Positions 60,692 through 64,000 of a stretch of DNA of 64,000 nt are shown here, piece after piece (within the stretch, counting starts at the first letter, position 1; the number at the start of each line of letters is the position of its first letter). The DNA lies in NCBI RefSeq assembly GCF_000022145.1, contig NC_011891.1:2368001-2432000 (forward strand). Direction: 5' to 3'. A program made the position numbers and the translations under genes. This DNA is from Anaeromyxobacter dehalogenans 2CP-1. GTDB lineage: Bacteria > Myxococcota > Myxococcia > Myxococcales > Anaeromyxobacteraceae. A model generated the notes under the pieces. The model did not search any database, was not told the DNA's origin, and saw only the letters and a list, made by a program, of their open reading frames with translations.

Positions 60692-60962
60692 GTGAGCCTC
60701 ACGTATCCAGTCCTTCGTGGCCGTCGCCGAGGAGGGCCACGTCGGCCGCGCCGCCCGGAAGCTGCACCTCACGCAGCCGCCCCTGTCGCGGCACATCCTC
60801 GCGCTCGAGGACGAGCTCGGAACGCGCCTGTTCGAGCGGACGCCGCGCGGGATGATGCTCCTGCCCGCCGGTGAGGTGTTCCTCTCGCACGCACGGCGGA
60901 TCCTCGCGGAGGTGGACGTCGCCATCGCGCGGACGAAGGGGGCTGGGGAGGGCGAGGCGTGA
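60692..60962 (+). pseudogene. LysR-family regulator remnant (HTH only, frameshifted)
   Basis: Reading frame from 60708: IQSFVAVAEEGHVGRAARKL, HLTQPPLSRHILALEDELGT, RLFERTPRGMMLLPAG... is a perfect LysR HTH domain, but it ends with a stop 85 residues in, before any co-inducer domain. The natural start GTG 60692 (M-S-L-T-) is in another frame; about two bases are missing near 60703. Hence N-terminal frameshift plus C-terminal loss. Divergent from map. Confidence 0.75.
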
Positions 60963-61104
60963 AGGCCGCGGTAGGCACCGGCAGCGTACGGGCCATGGCG
61001 ACACGGTGGACGGCGGCGCGGCGAGCGCCAGCCGCGCCGCGAACGCGCACATCGTGGCGCCCGTGCACCCCCTGACGAGACTGCGGGTCTGGTACTCTGT
61101 CGGT

Positions 61105-61527
61105 ATGACTTCTCGGAGAGTGGGCCTGGCGGCGGTGCTGGTGGTGGCGTGCGCGGGCGGGGACCAGCAGCCGTACTACGTCTTCGGCGAGCCGGCGCCG
61201 GACGAGGCCGCGGTGGACCTCTCGTGCGAGACGCCGGTCGAGGTCCTCCGGACGCGCACGTTCGACGACCCGCTCTTCCTCGACACCCACGTCACATGCC
61301 CGCCGGACGCCTTCGGCTGGAGTACGTACGACGAGACCACCGCACCAAGAACGCCCGTCGCGTTCCACTGCGAGTGGCGTTGCGTCGACTACGCCTGTGC
61401 TCCTGGGCAGGACGTGCGGATCGACTTCGGGATGGACGGGCACGTACTCGCCATCGTGAGCGGCGCGAGCGCCTACTGCGCTGGCCCCACCCTGGTCCCG
61501 CCACGTGCGGCCGGCCTCGGCCGCTGA
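61105..61527 (+). CDS. Small Cys-rich lipoprotein (140 aa)
   Basis: 140 residues with a lipoprotein signal (GLAAVLVVACAGG, Cys16) and six Cys in the mature part (SCETPV, VTCPPD, HCEWRC, YACAPG, YCAGP). No family recognised; the pattern is that of a secreted disulfide-bonded domain. It overlaps a decayed hydrolase remnant on the opposite strand. Confidence 0.6.
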   Translation: MTSRRVGLAAVLVVACAGGDQQPYYVFGEPAPDEAAVDLSCETPVEVLRTRTFDDPLFLDTHVTCPPDAFGWSTYDETTAPRTPVAFHCEWRCVDYACAPGQDVRIDFGMDGHVLAIVSGASAYCAGPTLVPPRAAGLGR

Positions 61528-61676
61528 CGGCCGCCCTCGCGCAGCGCGAGCGCGGCGAGGCAGCCGGCGTACGGCGCGCGCGACGAGCCCTCAAGGCCAT
61601 GCAGGAGCACGAAAGCGGTCGCGGCGCATTGGACGGCAGCCGGGCCATCCCCTAGCGCAGGTCCTACAAAGAACAA
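61473..61676 (-). pseudogene. Remnant of a YheT-like alpha/beta hydrolase
   Basis: The short minus-strand frame contains FVLLHGLEGSSRAPYAGCLA followed by ALALREGG, a very good match to the N-terminal HGLEGSSRSxY motif of YheT-family hydrolases, and no further hydrolase sequence (no nucleophile elbow). It lies beside a tRNA gene and overlaps the lipoprotein gene. Fragment length 67 residues. Confidence 0.5.
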
Positions 61677-61708
61677 CGGGCGCCCGGCCGTGAGGCCAAG
61701 CGCCCGTT
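61675..61708 (-). terminator. Terminator of tRNA-Thr
   Basis: AACGGGCGC (61675-61683) and GCGCCCGTT (61700-61708) form a 9-bp stem; reading on the minus strand it is followed by GTTCTTTG. Confidence 0.75.
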
Positions 61709-61717
61709 ATTTCGAAG

Positions 61718-61790
61718 AGCCGACACCCAGACTTGAACTGGGGACCTGCTGATTACGAATCAGCTGCTCTACCAGCTGAGCTATGTCGGC
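61718..61790 (-). tRNA. tRNA-Thr, anticodon CGT
   Basis: 73 nt on the minus strand: acceptor GCCGACA pairs with TGTCGGC, D-arm TAGCTCAGCTGGTAGAGCA, anticodon stem GCTGA/TCAGC around TTCGTAA (CGT, reading ACG), T-arm with CAGTTCAAGTCTG. CCA not encoded. No duplicated 3' end is found elsewhere in the window, so no element is integrated here. Confidence 0.95.
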
Positions 61791-61810
61791 GGCCCTGCTC
61801 AAGCGCGCGT

Positions 61811-61839
61811 TTTCTAGCATCGCCCACGCCGGGCCGCAA
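61811..61839 (-). promoter_or_regulatory. Promoter of tRNA-Thr
   Basis: Minus strand TTGCGG (61839-61834), 17-nt spacer, TAGAAA (61816-61811); the tRNA begins at 61790. Confidence 0.65.
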
Positions 61840-61901
61840 GGGCTCGCAGGCCTGGACCGGGGGCCGTCGCGCGGGGGCGGGGGTGCGCCTAGCTTCCGTC
61901 C

Positions 61902-62240
61902 ATGACCGTGAAGAATCGGCCGGGGGCGGCGAAGCAGGTGCTGGCGCAGCAGCGCGCGGAGGTGCGGCGTTCCGCGCCGGGCAAGCGCTTCGTGGGCGAC
62001 GCGGCGGCCCAGTCGCGGGAGGCCCGCGAGGCCGAGCGCGAGCGGGTGGGGCAGATGGTGGCCGAGAACGCGATCGAGCAGGCGGCCGCGGCCGAGGAGG
62101 AGCGCCTGGAGGAGATCCACCAGGAGGCGCTCTCCGACATCCTCTCCGACCTGGTCCGCGACACCTGGCAGCTCGCCCGCACGCTCGTCTCGGCGCCGTT
62201 CCGCATCGTCCGGGCCATCCGGGCACCGCACCCGGCCTGA
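61902..62240 (+). CDS. Helical hypothetical protein (112 aa)
   Basis: 112 residues, almost wholly alpha-helical with charged heptads (SREAREAERERVGQMVAENA, EEERLEEIHQEALSDILSDL) and a less polar end (TWQLARTLVSAPFRIVRAI). No family recognised. A coiled-coil or membrane-associated accessory protein by appearance only. ATG 61902 lacks a strong ribosome-binding site. Confidence 0.55.
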   Translation: MTVKNRPGAAKQVLAQQRAEVRRSAPGKRFVGDAAAQSREAREAERERVGQMVAENAIEQAAAAEEERLEEIHQEALSDILSDLVRDTWQLARTLVSAPFRIVRAIRAPHPA

Positions 62241-62301
62241 CCCATCCGCGACCTCGCGTCCTTCGCTCGGAGTGTCAGAGGCGCGTGCTACGCCTCGGGC
62301 C

Positions 62302-64000
62302 GTGGACGCGAACGTTCGCCAGCAAAACCAGCAGCTTGACGGCCCGGACGGGCTGGAGGCGCTCGCGGTGCGGGCGTGGGAGCTGGAGGTCCCGCGGCCG
62401 AGCGAGCGGCGGTTCATCCTCCGACCGGAGGCGGCGGAGCTGATCGACGGGCTGCTGGCGCGCGTGGCCCGGGGCGCGGGCGCGCTCGACGTTGCCCTGG
62501 GCGACGGGCTGCGTGCGCTCGAGGCGGGCGGCGGCCCGCTGCGCCTGGGCTACTCGAGCCTGGGCGACTACGCGCGCGAGCGGCTGGGCCTGCCGGAGTC
62601 CACCTCGCGCCGGCTGGCGCGGCTCTCGGCGGGCCTCGGCGAGCGCCCGCTGCTCCACGCGGCGGTGCGCGCGGGCGAGGTGACGCTGCGCAAGGCGCAG
62701 GTGGTCCTGGGCGTCGCCCGGGGGCCGGACGAGGAGCGCTGGGTGGCGCGGGCGCGGGTCGAGACGGTCCGAGCCCTCGCGCTGGCGGTGCGGGACGGGA
62801 CGGGCGGTGATCGCGCGACGCCGGACGACGGGGAGACCAGCGGGCCGCTGGCTCCGCTCGAACTCGAGCTCTCCGACGGGGACCGGTCCGCGCTGCGCGA
62901 GGCGCTCGCGCTGGCGGGGACCATGCTGGGCGCGACGGCGTCGCGGTGGCAGCGCATCGAGGCGCTCTGCCAGGAGTACCTCTCCTCGCACCCGGAGCCG
63001 GAGCGGCTTCGCCTCGAGGACCTCGACCCGGAAGCCGCGGCGGCGGCGCTCGAGGGCGCGCCGCGGGGCCGGGGCAGCGAGTGGTGGGACACGGCCCGGC
63101 TCGCGCTCGAGGAGGAGACGGAGCGCTGGAGCTACCTCGAGAAGCTCGAGCCGCTCGCGGCGCCGGATGTCACCGGCGGGCTCGCGCCGGGCGATCTGCA
63201 CGCCCTGGACGCGCGCCTGCGCGAGCTCGCGGCCATGCGCACGCGCTGGGACGCGCTGGTGGGCCACCTGGGCCTGCTGATGCGGTGCCTGGGGCTCTGG
63301 CGCGAGGCGGGCTTCGCCTCCTTCGGCCACTACTGCGCGGAGCGCCTGGGAATGTCGCTCCGCGCGATCGAGCAGCGCATCGCGCTCGAGCGCCGCCTCC
63401 ACGCGCTGCCGCCGCTCCGCGCGGCGCTGGCGGAGGGACGGGTGAGCTACGGCAAGGCGGTCGTCATCGCGAACGCGGCGGACGAGGACACGGTCGATGC
63501 GTGGATCGCGCGCGCGGAGACCACGCCCTGCGCGGCCCTCCGGCGCAATGCGGAGTCAGCCGAGGACGCGCAGATGTGTTCGCGTCGGGCGTGGAAGGCC
63601 CGGCTGCCCGCTGGGGTGGTCGAGCTGCTCGACGCGGCCTTGGGCGCGGCCCGCCTGGCTGCGGGGAGGCCGGTCCGGGACGGCGAGTGCCTGGGGATCA
63701 TCGCCCGGCACTTCATCGACACCTGGGGTGCTGCGCGGCCGGCGCACGCTGGCGCGGCGGGTCCTGGAACGCGACGGCGGGCTCTGCCTGGTTCCGGGGT
63801 GCACCCGCGCGGCGGACCACGCGCACCACGTGTGGCAGCGTGCGCGGGGCGGGCCGGACGAACCGTGGAACCTCGCCTCGCTCTGCGCGCCCCACCACCT
63901 CGTCGCGATCCACGGGGGCTTCTTGCGCGTGCGCGGGCGGGCGCCGCACGCGCTCGTGTGGAAGTTCCCGGGATCGGAACCGGGACCGGAACCCGGGCCC
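62302..64000 (+). pseudogene. DUF222/HNH-type endonuclease with frameshift, runs off the window
   Basis: GTG 62302 opens a frame with repeated RERLGLPESTSRRLARLSAG / AERLGMSLRAIEQRIALERR segments (two copies of the helical N-terminal domain), through FIDTWG at about 63724. The HNH domain (LERDGGLCLVPGCTRAADHA, HHVWQRARGGPDEPWNLASL, CAPHHLVAIHGG) continues in the +1-shifted frame from about 63728. A one-base excess in the GGGG at 63725-63728 would restore a single frame. HNH residues (HH, N, H) are intact. Such proteins are abundant in myxobacteria and actinobacteria; their role is unclear. Confidence 0.8.

Noticed and set aside
61718-61790. tRNA-Thr as a second integration site
   Set aside because: No copy of its 3' end occurs elsewhere in the window and no integrase is adjacent.

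Overview
The window looks like chromosomal DNA of an Anaeromyxobacter-type myxobacterium (Myxococcota). The inference rests on very high G+C in every codon-third position, dense GTG/ATG genes joined by ATGA or GTGA overlaps, an octaheme cytochrome with NarX/NarL-type control, many lipoproteins and two-component systems, and DUF222/HNH-type proteins. I could not check this against a database.

Layout. 1-7955: C-terminus of a membrane glycosyltransferase, a YtcJ-like amidohydrolase, a convergent NlpC/P60-like lipoprotein (with a long inverted repeat between them), a UvrD-type helicase and an Hsp70 cluster. 8009-8080: tRNA-Val(CAC). 8061-19696: an 11.6-kb element integrated in that tRNA gene, bounded by a 21-bp direct repeat. 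It carries a tyrosine integrase and about 19 mostly uncharacterised leftward genes (XRE and other HTH regulators, a winged-helix replication-type protein, a 568-aa unknown protein) and one rightward lipoprotein gene. 20137-29523: lipoprotein, membrane protein, STAS protein plus PAS histidine kinase, HAD phosphatase, prephenate dehydratase, homocysteine methyltransferase, patatin, beta-CASP nuclease and NUDIX hydrolase. 29702-34483: proteostasis block (ftsH, a small sigma-1.1-like protein, grpE, a DegP-type protease). 34550-41613: periplasmic protein, PilZ protein, ABC exporter whose ATPase gene has an in-frame stop, glutamate-type dehydrogenase, GNAT, GIY-YIG and DUF2239 proteins. 41960-47645: HAO-like octaheme cytochrome c with a NarX/NarL-type pair and a TDT-family transporter. 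47753-55097: amino-acid-sensing kinase and sigma-54 activator next to an aspartase/C4-dicarboxylate antiporter/porin operon that has a clear -24/-12 promoter. 55212-64000: truncated haemoglobin, GNAT, lipoproteins, a RES/Xre toxin-antitoxin pair, flavodoxin, methionine aminopeptidase, decayed LysR and hydrolase remnants, tRNA-Thr(CGT) and a frameshifted HNH protein running off the window.

Main discovery candidate: the element's attachment core lies inside its own integrase gene and is exactly seven codons in frame. In the integrated state the integrase ends 6 residues past the core, inside the tRNA gene (449 aa). The 107 codons that would follow the core in the excised circle are stranded 10 kb away at 19352-19675, still in frame. 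Excision would therefore rebuild a 550-aa integrase. The same logic is known for myxophage Mx8, whose attP lies within intP, but here it occurs in a small element with no recognisable capsid, portal or large-terminase gene, which suggests a phage satellite or other mobile island. Its many small genes have no function I recognise.
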